A DNA stretch of 64,000 nucleotides from Linnemannia schmuckeri (taxonomy: Eukaryota > Mortierellomycota > Mortierellomycetes > Mortierellales > Mortierellaceae). The position numbers and the translations under genes are program-made. Below are positions 53,109 through 63,607 of the stretch, piece by piece (within the stretch, counting starts at the first letter, position 1; the number at the start of each line of letters is the position of its first letter). The stretch is taken from assembly GCA_029449235.1 (NCBI GenBank), contig JANATG010000017.1, positions 202,001 to 266,000 on the forward strand, written 5' to 3'. Under the pieces are notes generated by a model, which was not told the DNA's origin, ran no database searches, and saw only the letters and a list, made by a program, of their open reading frames with translations.

Positions 53109-54943
53109 GGAACTGTAAGGGCGTTTGTTGCCAGCGCTTGTGGATCCGGCTTCCATGAGATGAACCGTGGAAGCTGAGTGTTGGTCCTCGATGCAAATAG
53201 GTCCACTGTGTGCGGGCCCCACATCTTGTCGATCTGGTGGAATAGACTCGAGTTCAGTGTCCATTCCGTCTGGAGCCAAAGGGCTCGAAATGGGCGATCC
53301 GCTGGATTGTCCTCTGACTTGATGAACGATGTCATAATCCTCGTTCCTGTCTGTAGACAATGAGTCCAAATCTGGCGTGCCAGATCCATGAGAAGGGTTG
53401 AGCGAGTGCCGCCAAACTTGGTCACGTAAGCCAGGGTCGTCGTGCTGTCCGAGTGGATCTGAATCACCTTCCTCTGGACCTCGGGGAGGTGGACGGCATG
53501 TAGAACTGTCCTGAGCTCCCGCCAGTTGATTGACTGTCGGGATTCCTGAGGCGACCAAGGGCGAGAAATCACCTTGTTGGGGAGGACAATGCCCCAGCCC
53601 CAGTCGGAAGCGTCCGTAAAAAGATCCACTTCCGGGATCTGTGGAAGGAAGGACTGCCCTGTCCACGACTGGAGATGGTCGCGCCACCAACTGATGTCGT
53701 TGCGCGCCTCCTTGGACAGCTGGATGCTGCTGGACCAGTCGAGACCAGAAGCTAGGGCGCGATCCTTGCAAGCTACCAAGTGTCGCGTCTGCAGGCGTGC
53801 CGGAAGGACCGCTAACATGGCTGCTTGAGCCTTGCCAATGAATGATGCTAGGCGCCGAATTGTGGTAGTTGTCGACGTCCATAGGGCTGCCGCCTCCCGC
53901 CTCAACTCGCGGACCTTGTCCTTGGGTAAAGTAAGGATTGTTGCGGTACGGGGTTTTTATTTTCATTTTACCCCGTCTTTTTATTTAACGAAGAAGTGTA
54001 TTCACCTCCGTGGTTAATCATCACCTCCGTGATAATTACCACTTCTGTTATTTATTATCACCTCCGTGATCGTTTGTCACAATCGTGGTTAAATACCACT
54101 CAGTGGTGTAAAATAAAGAAACAACTCTTTCTTCTCGTTGACTACAGACCCCATACTTCTCAGGATCATCTTGCGCGTGTTGATGTAAAAGCCCAGGTGC
54201 TTGAGGATCTGGGTCGGTCGTAAAGCGGACTTGGCGCTGTTGATCAAGAAGCCTAGACGCTGAAGCAGGTTGGAGACCAGTAATGTGTGTTCCTTGGCCA
54301 GGGACTTGGACGAAGCTATGATGATCAGATCGTCCAGATAAGCCGAGATTCTGATGCCCTTGGAACGGGCCCATTGAAGGACTGGGCGTAGGATCTTGGT
54401 GAAAACGAGAGGGGACAAGGACAGACCAAAAGGGAGTATGCGGAACTGATACCGGCGTCCTGCCCAGTCGAACTGGAGAAATCGCCTGGATGCCTTGTTG
54501 ATCAACACATGGAGAAAGGCGTCGGTCAGATCGATGGAGGTCATCCAGTCTTTGGACCGGATGATACGGCAGACTTGTAGCAGAGACTCCATCTTGAAAT
54601 GGCGATGAGGAATGAATGAGTTCACCTTGCGAAGATTGAGAATGGGCCTGAGTTGGCCGTTCTTCTTTGGTACAGTGAACAGGGGAGATCGATGCCCCAG
54701 GGAGAGTGGGTCCACTTCCTCTATGGCCCGCTTGATCAGGAGTTGTTTTATCTCCTGCTCTGTCGCTTCCTGAGCTTCCTGGGACAGAGGGTACGCTATT
54801 GACTTGGTGGTCGATACTGGCGGCTGGGAGAGGAAGGGAATTCGAAATCCCTCCTCTATTATGTTGCGTACCCAGGTTTCGTTCGTCAGTCGTCGCCAGA
54901 CCGACTGGAACAGCGAGAGCCGCCCCCCTACGAAGACTTCTCC
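52817..54943 (-). pseudogene. DIRS-3 reverse transcriptase-RNase H, interrupted by a solo LTR
   Basis: Opens with VGGRLSLFQSVW at about 54943. RT motifs LRPILNLRKVN, SIDLTDAFLHV, LPFGLSLSPLVFTKIL and AYLDDLII are intact. After NTRKMIL the frame runs into the LTR at 54162. It resumes right of the LTR with TLPKDKVRELRREAA, then the RNase H part FTDASDWGWGIVL. LTR plus duplication are 228 bp, a multiple of three, so the frame is kept but stops lie in the LTR. Without the LTR the gene would be complete. Confidence 0.9.
53939..54162. repeat. Solo LTR, third family, nested in DIRS-3
   Basis: 224 bp, TG...CA ended, flanked by GGAT on both sides (53935-53938 and 54163-54166). It contains a repeated CACCTCCGTGRTTA/CACCTCCGTGAT motif. 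The copy at 31375-31598 differs at only a few positions. Confidence 0.92.
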
Positions 54944-55851
54944 CTGGTCTTTGAGGAGGGCCGGGAAAAACCCTTCTTCTCAGGCTTCGGAGTGTCAGCA
55001 CGAGGAGCAGATGACTTAGAACGAGATTGGTCGGGTTGTGATCCAGAATCGTCCTGCTCGGCTGGTGGTTTGGTGGGGGCTGGTTTGCGCCCACGATGTG
55101 GCTTCTTGTTCGTCCTAGAAGTGTTTGACTTGGTCTCAGACTGAGGAGTGAGCCAATTCTTCTTTGTGGCTTCAGCAGTGGCCAGAGTGTCACGCATGAC
55201 AGCCGGATCAATGAGCTGAGGGGCTGAGGCAGGGTTGATAGGAGGGGCCTTGCACGAAATGCGAGCGAACTTGAAGAAGTTGTTGAGTCTTGTCTGAGAG
55301 ATGGACGAGATGAAATCGATGTAGTTCCGGCGAAAGGCAACCAAAAATGAAAGTTGGGACGGATCGGAACCATTGTGAGGATCCTGTGCTTGTGCTTGGG
55401 CATGCATGTAATAATCGAGCCATTTAAGGGTCTGGCCCGCTTGGTACTGGACATCGCGGAGCTGGGAGTCCCACAGCTTATGGTCACCCTGAAGGGTGAC
55501 GCCTTCTGGAACTTGGAGAGGGGAGTAGTCCACGCCCAACATGGAGTGGCTGGAAGCGGCCACAGCTTTCTTCTCATCGGCAGAGAGGGGTGACAAGAAG
55601 AGCGACTCGAGGAAGGTGCATTTGGATACACCATCGTCGCCTCTGTAATAGGTCCCAGCTTTAAGGAGCTGCTGGGAAGGTTCAAAGGCAAAGGAGTCGT
55701 TTTGACGAATGAGGGTGGGATCGGTAGATCCTGTGGACTGCAGTTGCAGGGAACGAAGAACAGTGATCTCTTGTGTGAGAGTGTCAACCTGCTGAGCCAA
55801 CCTGGCCACCATCGAGCCAAGGTCGGGTTGGGGAAGGGAAGCATTGTTCAT
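54928..55851 (-). CDS. DIRS-3 Gag-like protein
   Basis: 307 residues from MNNASLPQPD. A short N-terminal coiled coil (MVARLAQQVDTLTQEITVLRS in part) precedes a helical domain with FLESLFLSPLSADEKKAV and FFKFARISCKAPP. The C-terminus is Lys/Pro/Ser-rich and basic (TSRTNKKPHRGRKPAP). It has no zinc knuckle. It overlaps the RT lead by about 15 bp. Confidence 0.82.
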   Translation of the reverse strand: MNNASLPQPDLGSMVARLAQQVDTLTQEITVLRSLQLQSTGSTDPTLIRQNDSFAFEPSQQLLKAGTYYRGDDGVSKCTFLESLFLSPLSADEKKAVAASSHSMLGVDYSPLQVPEGVTLQGDHKLWDSQLRDVQYQAGQTLKWLDYYMHAQAQAQDPHNGSDPSQLSFLVAFRRNYIDFISSISQTRLNNFFKFARISCKAPPINPASAPQLIDPAVMRDTLATAEATKKNWLTPQSETKSNTSRTNKKPHRGRKPAPTKPPAEQDDSGSQPDQSRSKSSAPRADTPKPEKKGFSRPSSKTREKSS

Positions 55852-55908
55852 GAGGGTCTTTTAGTAGGAAAAAATGCTGAGAGCTCGCGGAGAAAGTTCC
55901 AGCGAAAA

Positions 55909-56007
55909 GATGGTGAGGTTCTATGTACTGCTCTTTTTTTCCTTTTGTCTTTGGATTTGCTGAGAAAATAAAGATCGTCACGTTAGACATGAAGTGGGTT
56001 TCCCTCT
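55909..56007 (-). repeat. DIRS-3 left inverted terminal repeat
   Basis: Inverted copy of 51615-51713, followed by the short end segment to 56020. Confidence 0.88.
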
Positions 56008-56020
56008 CTTGAAGTACAAT

Positions 56021-59000
56021 ACGAATATCTTCCCAACGTTCAACTACTTCAATCTCTTGGCGATCGTCCAAACCTCCCACTTCAGTCCTTGATCCATTTG
56101 CTATTCGGTCCTCCAACTCGTCTATTTTTTCGTCAATTGCGGTTCGGTCGTCCTCGGATTCCTTGGTCAAACGGGTTTTGATAGCGTGCTTAACGTTGAG
56201 CAGACCACGGAGCTTCCAACCGCTGATGAATAAATCATCTCTTGTGCGGACTCTGCTCAAAGCAACGTACGCCTGACCCGAGGCGAACACGTTGCACAAG
56301 TGTACGACGGCCTTGCGCAGAGTCAACGATTGACACTTGTGGATCGTCATAGCCCAAGCGAGCACCAATGGGAATTGCAGTCGCTCTTGACCATTGTTTC
56401 TTGTCAGCCTGCGCTGTGGCGGGATATTGAAGACCCTCCCTCCCTCGTCCGTCCTTATCTGCACAACGCTCTTCCCGAAGATATTGGTCACCACTCCAGT
56501 AGTCCCGTTGACTAGGCCGCCGGCAACATCTACGTTTGACGTACACATGACTCTCGCTCCGATTTTCAGCCGCAAAAGTGACAACAATCCTGTTTCTTTC
56601 TCGAGTGCCTCACGTTTAGCTTTATCTTTAGTTATTCCTGCGTTATCGCATGCGATGCTGCACCACTCTTCACCAGGTAAAGCGCGCAACTTTTTGTTGT
56701 TAATTTCGTCAACTTCTCTCTTGTACGGCAGCAGATGAACAGCGTCGTCAGGAACAGACTTGGATGCGCAGCATATCCCCAAGAATACGCTGGCCATGGT
56801 AATATTCAGTTCCCCGCGCCTGATATCGTCAAGCATCAACTTGAATCCTGGATCCATGGACTGTCGGCAGGCTTGCGAAAGATCCATCCGCTGGAAGCTC
56901 CGATAGACGTCTGATTTCCACAGCCAGTCTGTGGTATCAAGAGCCTTGTTGATTGGTCCAAGCTGCCCAAAGTCGCCAAACATCACCACTGCAAAGCCAC
57001 CGAAGACAATACCGCGATCTACTTTCGCTGCCTTCTGTAGTGCATCGGATAGAGCCGTCAGCATCATTCCTGAGATCATCGACACCTCGTCAATGAGGAA
57101 AAAGGGCCTCAGACCTTTGTCCCAAATATCCAACAACTGCTCGGCGATCTTATCAGGGTTGCAGTTTGGGAAGCCACGATGGCCACCCATCTTCGTTATG
57201 TGAAACCACCGGTGCAATGTCTGGCCCTTGATATTCACAGCTGCGACACCCGACGGTGCAAGACGAATCGGCTCGAAGTGATTGTTCTCGGCGATCTTGC
57301 ATAGCTTCTTGAGTACAGCTGACTTCCCAGTGCCTGCGGCTCCTGTCACTAGGATGCGGCATCCCTCCAGACTAAGAAAGCTGTTTTGCACTGCATCGAG
57401 AACTTTTTGCTGGTCATCCGTCCATTCAAAGTCTTCAGCCTGGTCGGAATCCTCCTGGTTCATCGAGTTGTCGTAGGCTTCGGGATGATCCAGAACATCT
57501 AATAGTCCATCAGCCAGCCGTCCTATTTCCTCCCGGCCAAGCTTTTCAAGAGCCAAAGACTGATACGTTTCGTGCTCCGTACCGGGTCCAATCCAGGTAT
57601 CAACGTCTTTCCTCCAAGGGCGGTGTAGCATCAACAAGTGCATGAAAGCATCTTCTGAATTGGTAGTGTTGACATCTCTTTTTCTTATTAAAGCCTCTTT
57701 CCCGAATGCCCTCTCAGTGACATAAATTCCTCTGTCATCAAGGTAGAACGGCCTATTCTTCGTTTTCCCATAGCGGTAATGCTTGAAGAAATGGGTAAAG
57801 GTCATACTTTCAAAGTTCTCCCCTATTTAAAGCATGTTTCTAGAGTCAGTTTCTAGTGCATAGCGAATAAAAGACCCTAAAAAACCCTAAAAAAAACCCC
57901 TAAAAACCCCTAAAGACCCTAAGAACCCCTAAAAGACCCTAAAAGACCCTAAAAGACCCTTAAAACCCTAAAACCCTAAAAACCCTAAAACCCTTAAAAC
58001 CCTTAAACTCCCAAGTCCCGAAATCAAAACACATGAACGCAGTCAATACATCCATAGGGTACCTTTAGGTCGCTTGAGGTACTTGGTCCACTTGTCATCG
58101 AGAAAAATGTCAGTGCTATCCGGCGAGGCTCTTAGCGCAGCCACTCGTTTTAAAAGGCGCTTGTGCTTCGGGGGCAGGTCCGTTGGCAAAAACACATCAT
58201 TGTGCGAGCAACCATGCATCTTCCACCCACAGATGTCCATAATGGCCTCCACTACACCAACACTTCTGTAGTGGAAATGTTCAATGTAGGCTTTAGATGG
58301 CATATCCGCTGATGAAGATCCGACATCCCCAGCATCAGTCTCCCTGACAATGGTGGCGAGCTTTGCACCAGCCTGCTTGGTCACGTACTTGCACATGTAG
58401 TTCTTGGCTTTGTCTCCTTGGTTGTACTGCAAGTCCATGTTCACGCGGCCAAATCGAAGAAGCTCCATGTTATAGCCATTGACACGCTTGTCCCCAGGCT
58501 CTCGCTGCAGAACATAGCGACCATCCTCCTCACTGAGATATGTACGACGACTGCTAGGAGGCTTAGGGTACCCAAAGCGACAGAGACTGCTAGGTTCGGC
58601 CTTGCAGTACGCAGTGCATTTGTGGATCTGGTGTTTGAGAATAAGTGCTCGGTCTTCCTCGTTTTCCTGCTGCAGTGTGCAACTGATGATTCCGTCGTCT
58701 ATCATCTGCTCGATACTATTCTTTGTCCAAATACAAAAGTGAGTATGTGGGGTTCCTCGGTCCTGCAATTCGAATACCCAGCACCACGCTCGAACACCTC
58801 CGACTCGTCTTTCTGCCCATCCCGGGCGGCCCTTTCTTTTCCTCACAACCCAGGTCCAGAAACGATTCCACTGTCTCTTCCAATGCATCGTAAAGAGGAC
58901 AGGATCGTCGTGTGTTTTGGCTTCAGGACCACCAAAATGCTCGGCAACAGCGACTTGACCATCACTTCGATCGTCACAAGTGAACGTCCCGAATAACTCC

Positions 59001-60996
59001 GGGGTGCCAAATTCTTCGAAAAGGGCCGAGAATTTCTGATACAACAAACTCTTGTACTTTACACCTGTTCGGATAAACGGAGGAATGGCAACGGTTTGAG
59101 ATTACCGGTACTTTGTCTCTATTATCCAGCATACTCGCATGGTCAGCTTTGTTTAAGTAATGTAGTTGCTAACTCCCTTTCTTACAAGTATCACATTTGG
59201 ATAACACATACTTTGTCCGTTATTCGAGCGCTCCAAGACATCATAGGCTCGAGTAGCTCTACCTCCAGTCGTGACAGGGGCGAGGCGCATCTGATAACTA
59301 AAAATCGCATTTTTCTGGATCCAATCGAACATCATCAGGATAAACTTGACATTTCGGCCCCAGCGTCTATCCACACTGAGTAGGCGAAATTTGGCATAGC
59401 TCTTGATCGAGTGTTTGCTGTACTTGGATTCACCACCTTCTTCAATATCAATCTCGATTTCATCTGGTAAAAATTGAAATGTTGATTAGCCGTTTGTAGT
59501 GTTTCAACGACCTATCTGCTTTGCACTCAGATACGAGAGTTACCTTCGCTTTCATCGCCTTCATCACTTCCTTCGCCATCAGAATCCAACCACGACACAT
59601 ATCCTTCAACGTCTTCATCATCGTTTTCATTCCGGTCCACCAAATGATTATCATTATTGTCTAACGTTTGAAGACGTACACCGATCAGTTACAGTCATTG
59701 CCTTAGAGCCACTTGTCAATAGACCCCCTAAGAGTACCAAGCTTATCGTCATCACCTTGTACTCTCTGAATTTTATCAACCTCGATGACACCGTGTTCCT
59801 TTGAAAAGAATCCTCGACCTTCGGGGTAGAGCGTAGGAAAGAGATATCCCAGGAGGTATGGGTTTGAGTACTTGACAAGTTCCTGATCACGTCCTAGAAT
59901 TCCAATAGCCAAGTTGTCCAGATTATTCGCCTCATCTGCTGTTCTTGGACCACCGGTGCCAACTGGTCCCATGTGGCACGCGCGCAACCCCGACTCGTTG
60001 ACGTCCCTTCGTTCATTCGATTCCGGCTCCTTTTCAACTACTTTCTCAGTAGCGTTCATCAAGTCGCTAGGTTCATCGACATTCACCTGTTTTATCAACG
60101 GGTGATTTTGCTTCAGCCAGTCCCAGGCACGCAATATTTTTTGTTTCTCTTCAGGTTTCATTTTGACGTTCATATCTGTCAGCTTGACCAGACCGCGTGT
60201 TCCGACGTGGGCTCCGAGATACTCTTTACTCTTGTAAAGCCCAATTCGGCCTGATACAAAATGATGTCCTGCTCTGGTTGCTTGGGTCAGCTTACTACGA
60301 GAGTTGGTCAATTCGCAAAACACTAAGATCGGAGAAAGGAAACCTTCCCCTCTTAGATGGAGGTTCTGGAGTTCGTCGGGCTGGTCGCCAGGATACATCC
60401 AATGCTCGTTGACAAAACAAATCTAGATTTGCATTCAAGATGGCATAAGTCTCGTATTCTATTGGCCAAAAAGCATACCAGGTGCGACTTGCGATTCTAC
60501 GTACATATTTCATGATGGTTTCCACGCTCTGAGTTCCACTTGACTTGTGTCTAGCACATACAATGACATATTCCGCACCCTTACCCTTGGGTTTGTGGGT
60601 GTGGGGATTTTGTATCTTATTTCCATGGTGGTCGCGGTAATTTCCCAAGGGCCAGTTTATATTCTCGAAATCACGGTTATTACGATGAGCGGCCTGCCTG
60701 TCTTTCACAAGCATCTTCTCGATCTTTCTCACGTAGGGCACCGATAGCTTGCAATATTCCTCGGGATACAATAATCTACAGCAGACAGCGCAGCATTTTT
60801 CAGGTATCTCCTTGTCTTTCTTGACCTCGTTGAAGAATGTATCTACTCGGAAGCCGGCTGGCGTAAGTCTAATTCGTTTTGGCGCTTGAGGTCTTTGCTC
60901 GTTTGGATTAAGAGGCTGCTCGTTTTGATCAAGGGGATGAGGATTATCGTCTCCAGAGAATTCGTCTTCACTCGGAAAGTCCAGGAGAGGCTCCAT
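56021..60996 (-). pseudogene. Helitron-2 Rep/helicase gene, main part
   Basis: Exons on the minus strand: 60996-60505, 60422-59738, 59660-59544, 59463-59212, 59118 (or 59064)-58063, and 57822-56021, which runs into DIRS-3. N-terminal CCAVCCRLLYPEEYC segment as in Helitron-1. Rep nickase with PHTHFCIW (HUH) and YMCKYVTK (two-tyrosine motif). PIF1-type helicase with GAAGTGKS, FFLIDEVSM, MFGDFGQLGP and AYVALSRV. If exon 5 starts at 59118, a TAA at 59104-59102 is in frame. The alternative acceptor at 59065 avoids it but drops the IPPFIRTG segment seen in Helitron-1. DIRS-3 removes the tail in any case. The protein is clearly diverged from Helitron-1. Confidence 0.85.
57866..58015. repeat. Telomere-like ACCCTAAA degenerate array inside a Helitron-2 intron
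   Basis: About 150 bp of ACCCTAAA, ACCCCTAAAA and AGACCCTAAA units between the donor at 58062 and acceptor at 57823. Similar to 36226-36300. Confidence 0.8.
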
Positions 60997-61354
60997 TCTG
61001 AACAATAGTGATATGAGTGAACTATGGAGTGCCATCGACAAGTGCAGAGGGGTGCCGATATTTAAGCTGTGACTAAATTATTGCGCATTTTGAGGTTTGT
61101 GGCTGACAGTGGCTCTCATTGTGGCTAGCGTGTAGCTCTCATTGTGGCTAGCATGTGGCTGAAACAATATTCTAGCGATCTATATTTACATCGATCGAAA
61201 TGAGCTGCGGTAAGATTTTTTTTTGGGGAGGGAAAGTTTAGGTGTGACTGAGAAAGTGAAGGTGTGACTAGGAAAATTGTGACGTGACTGGAAAATTGAG
61301 GTGTGAATGGGAAATTGAAGAAAAGGTGCCGATAAATATAACATAGGGAGATAT
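60997..61354. other. 5' flank of Helitron-2 with GCCACAAT repeats, then GGTGTGACT repeats
   Basis: About 61095-61155 holds several GTGGCTAGC/GTGGCTGA units. About 61225-61310 holds five imperfect AGGTGTGACTGGGAAA-type units. No gene. Confidence 0.55.
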
Positions 61355-61392
61355 TAACTGGCTTGTGGCAGCCAAGCGTTCATAGCGACGTT

Positions 61393-61428
<36 letters not shown>

Positions 61429-61487
61429 ACTGAAGCAGAATTCAGTAAGCGTTGGATTGTTCACCCACTAATAGGGAACAAGACCTG

Positions 61488-61528
<41 letters not shown>

Positions 61529-61938
61529 ATGAAATGTTGTTGCAATAGTAATTGAACTTAGTACGAGAGGAACCGTTCATTCGGATAATTGGTATTTGGG
61601 CCTGCCTGAGCAGGCAATGGCCCGAAGCTATCATCCGTTGGGTTATGGCTGAACGCCTCTAAGTCAGAACCCGTGCTAGAACGCGACGATTACCGCCTTT
61701 TCCGATTTTTAGTTGAATACGAATAGAGACTCCCGTCGGGTAGACTCCGGAATCATACTACGTGGGGTTATCTTGCAGAGCGGAAAGGCTTTGTGAGGTT
61801 CCTGCTAATGTTAATTTCAAATATTGGAAGAGATAAATCCATTGCAGACGACTTTAATTGAACGGGGTATTGTAAGCAGTAGAGTAGCCTTGTTGCTACG
61901 ATCTGCTGAGATTAAGCCCATTGTTCTATAGATTTGTT
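61355..61938 (+). rRNA. 28S rRNA 3' end, truncated
   Basis: Starts TAACTGGCTTGTGGCAGCC. It keeps the conserved blocks GACGTTGCTTTTTGATCC, GTCGTGAGACAGGTTAG, AGTACGAGAGGAACC and ACGGGGTATTGTAAGCAG, and ends near GATTTGTTCG. It is better conserved than the minus copy at 17213-17788. The upstream 28S is absent, so this is not a full gene. It is followed by spacer and a 5S-like sequence in the same direction. Confidence 0.93.
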
Positions 61939-62418
61939 CGAAAGAACAACATCTCTCTTTCTTTTTTTTCTCTTCCGCGGGCTTCATTTAAGGGTAGTTC
62001 AACGATTGCAGTCGTCGCCAGGTTGATTCCCAATCGTTTGCAAGTCTATGTATGCCCATCCGCCCAGTCCACAACCTAGCTTTGCGCTCTGTACAGCCTC
62101 CTCGCCGCCTGGTCTGCAAGCTCGCTCATTCATTCATTCCCATGGATGCACATTGCTGTGTCCCTTTATCCACACAAAGAAGCAATGTACATGATGGGTG
62201 GTTCTAGTGCAAGAGGTAGTTGAACTTGATAACGCTCTTATAATGAAAAGCTAGCGGTTGTTTCGAAGGTAGTTTCGTTGCGGGGCTTTGTCTCCTTTAG
62301 GGGCTCCTCCTTTAGGCGAGTGACTCCCAGCCAAGAACTAGCAGCCCTTGCTTGAGCACGTATTTTTTTTCTTAGGTGCGGACATCAGGTATATAGTGGG
62401 TGACAAACCCCTACGTTT
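61939..62418 (+). other. rDNA intergenic spacer
   Basis: Non-coding sequence between the 28S end and the 5S-like gene; T-rich at about 61955-61970, otherwise no repeats noted. Confidence 0.6.
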
Positions 62419-62542
62419 AAGCTACGGCCATACACAACTAAACCCACCGCATCCCGTCCGATCTGCGCAGTTAAACAGTTGATGGCATAATCAGGACTGG
62501 GTAGGCACCGAGAGGCAGCTGGTAAGCACTGGTTGGCTGCTG
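62419..62542 (+). rRNA. 5S rRNA gene or pseudogene in the rDNA spacer
   Basis: The 5' half is clear: CTACGGCCATAC and ACCGCATCCCGTCCGATCTG with the expected box A-like region GCGCAGTTAAACAG. The 3' half (GGACTGGGTAGGCACC onward) matches 5S more poorly, so this copy may be degenerate. It has the same orientation as the 28S end. Confidence 0.7.
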
Positions 62543-63298
62543 GATGAGAGGGATCTCCCAAAAATAAAATCCCTCTTCCCTTCCTTCTTCCTCGAAGGTA
62601 TGCATGGTCATGAGAAGAGAGACAGCTCTACATGTGCCTCCACCATTTTGACATGTGTCCCCCCCCCCCTCCCATCTTGACGTGTTCTCTACCATCTTGG
62701 CATGTTTCAGTGCCCCACTCCCATCATCTTTCCCTTTTATTTCTTATCTCAATTTGTCACAACAATAATCGCCATCAACCTGCACAAACACAAATAGAAA
62801 GGCGCCCATCTTGCGATGACAAACCATAATTTTTTCTCACGCCTTCATATTTGACGAAGTCAAATTAGTGCATACACGAATCGGAACCGTTTCCACTGTT
62901 TATATGCATCTGAGCCACAAAAATAAATATACCTTACATCACATGGCACCTCCTTTGTGTGTATAAAAGGTATATGAAATCTTATACTTCTTTTTCAAAC
63001 ATCAATTTTTGCTTTCTTTCCTCCTCTACTTTCGCCCAGTAGGCCGTAGGTTTTTTAGTTCATTCAAATCAAAGGACATCAGCAAGACAATTTCATTTAT
63101 AACCAAGAAGAACTAGCCATCACAGCGTAAGTTAACCAAACTCAGTTGTCTCGACCTATGGTAGCTTTTCCGACGTTAATTTAAACGTTGTCCATCATTA
63201 CATTGTCCTCCATTCTAATTATCTTGTTCGAGGTATTGCCTCGGCATTTTTGTCTCCTCCTTTCTGTTGACCCCAACAAGCGACCTGTCCAATTACAC
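62543..63298. other. Spacer and leader of the next gene
   Basis: A C run lies at 62658-62668. TATAAAAGG at about 62963 is a good TATA-box candidate about 335 bp upstream of the ATG at 63299. A GTAAGT sequence at 63127 followed by AG sites could mark a leader intron. Confidence 0.45.
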
Positions 63299-63607
63299 AT
63301 GAAAATTGTCATTGTAACGATGATTCAGGAGGAATGGGGTTTCCTCAACGGAAAATATTCTGGAACCGCGAAGCTCCTCATAAGCAATGACGGTAGACTC
63401 GTTGAGGAGGATGTTATCTTTATATCAACAGCTGGAAGGCTATATGTTCCATTTATCGGATCCAACTACAAAGTCTTTATGCAATCTGGATTGCTAGGAA
63501 GAAAATTGTTGAGCATAACGAGCAACGATCAAGAGGTCCCTTTACATGAAGTAATCACACGCAGTAGCGGAAAGAACTTTATAATATATGATGAACACTC
63601 AGACTAG
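63299..63607 (+). CDS. Small protein of unknown function
   Basis: 102 residues from MKIVIVTMIQEEWG. A longer in-frame start at 63188 would add a hydrophobic stretch. The protein has alternating short strands (AKLLISNDGRLVEEDVIFIS, GRLYVPFIGSNYKV) suggesting a small beta-rich fold. No family is recognised. A TATA-like box upstream and a CT-rich leader support transcription. Confidence 0.5.
   Translation: MKIVIVTMIQEEWGFLNGKYSGTAKLLISNDGRLVEEDVIFISTAGRLYVPFIGSNYKVFMQSGLLGRKLLSITSNDQEVPLHEVITRSSGKNFIIYDEHSD

Larger units (their letters stand above)
51564..56020 (-). mobile_element. DIRS-3, inserted in Helitron-2
   Basis: 4457 bp including a 228-bp LTR insertion. Inverted terminal repeats of about 99 bp at 51615-51713 and 55909-56007 (GGGAAACCCACTTCATGTC... 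to ...CCTCACCATC). The internal complementary region at about 51761-51873 joins the complement of the right end (51564-51630) to the complement of the left end (55990-56020) at the sequence GACATTG. No target-site duplication. Order: Gag, RT-RNase H, tyrosine recombinase. It is a different family from DIRS-1/2 and is broken only by the LTR. Confidence 0.92.

Noticed and set aside
57860..58018. Telomere at this position
   Set aside because: The run is degenerate, lies between matching splice sites, and coding sequence continues on both sides.
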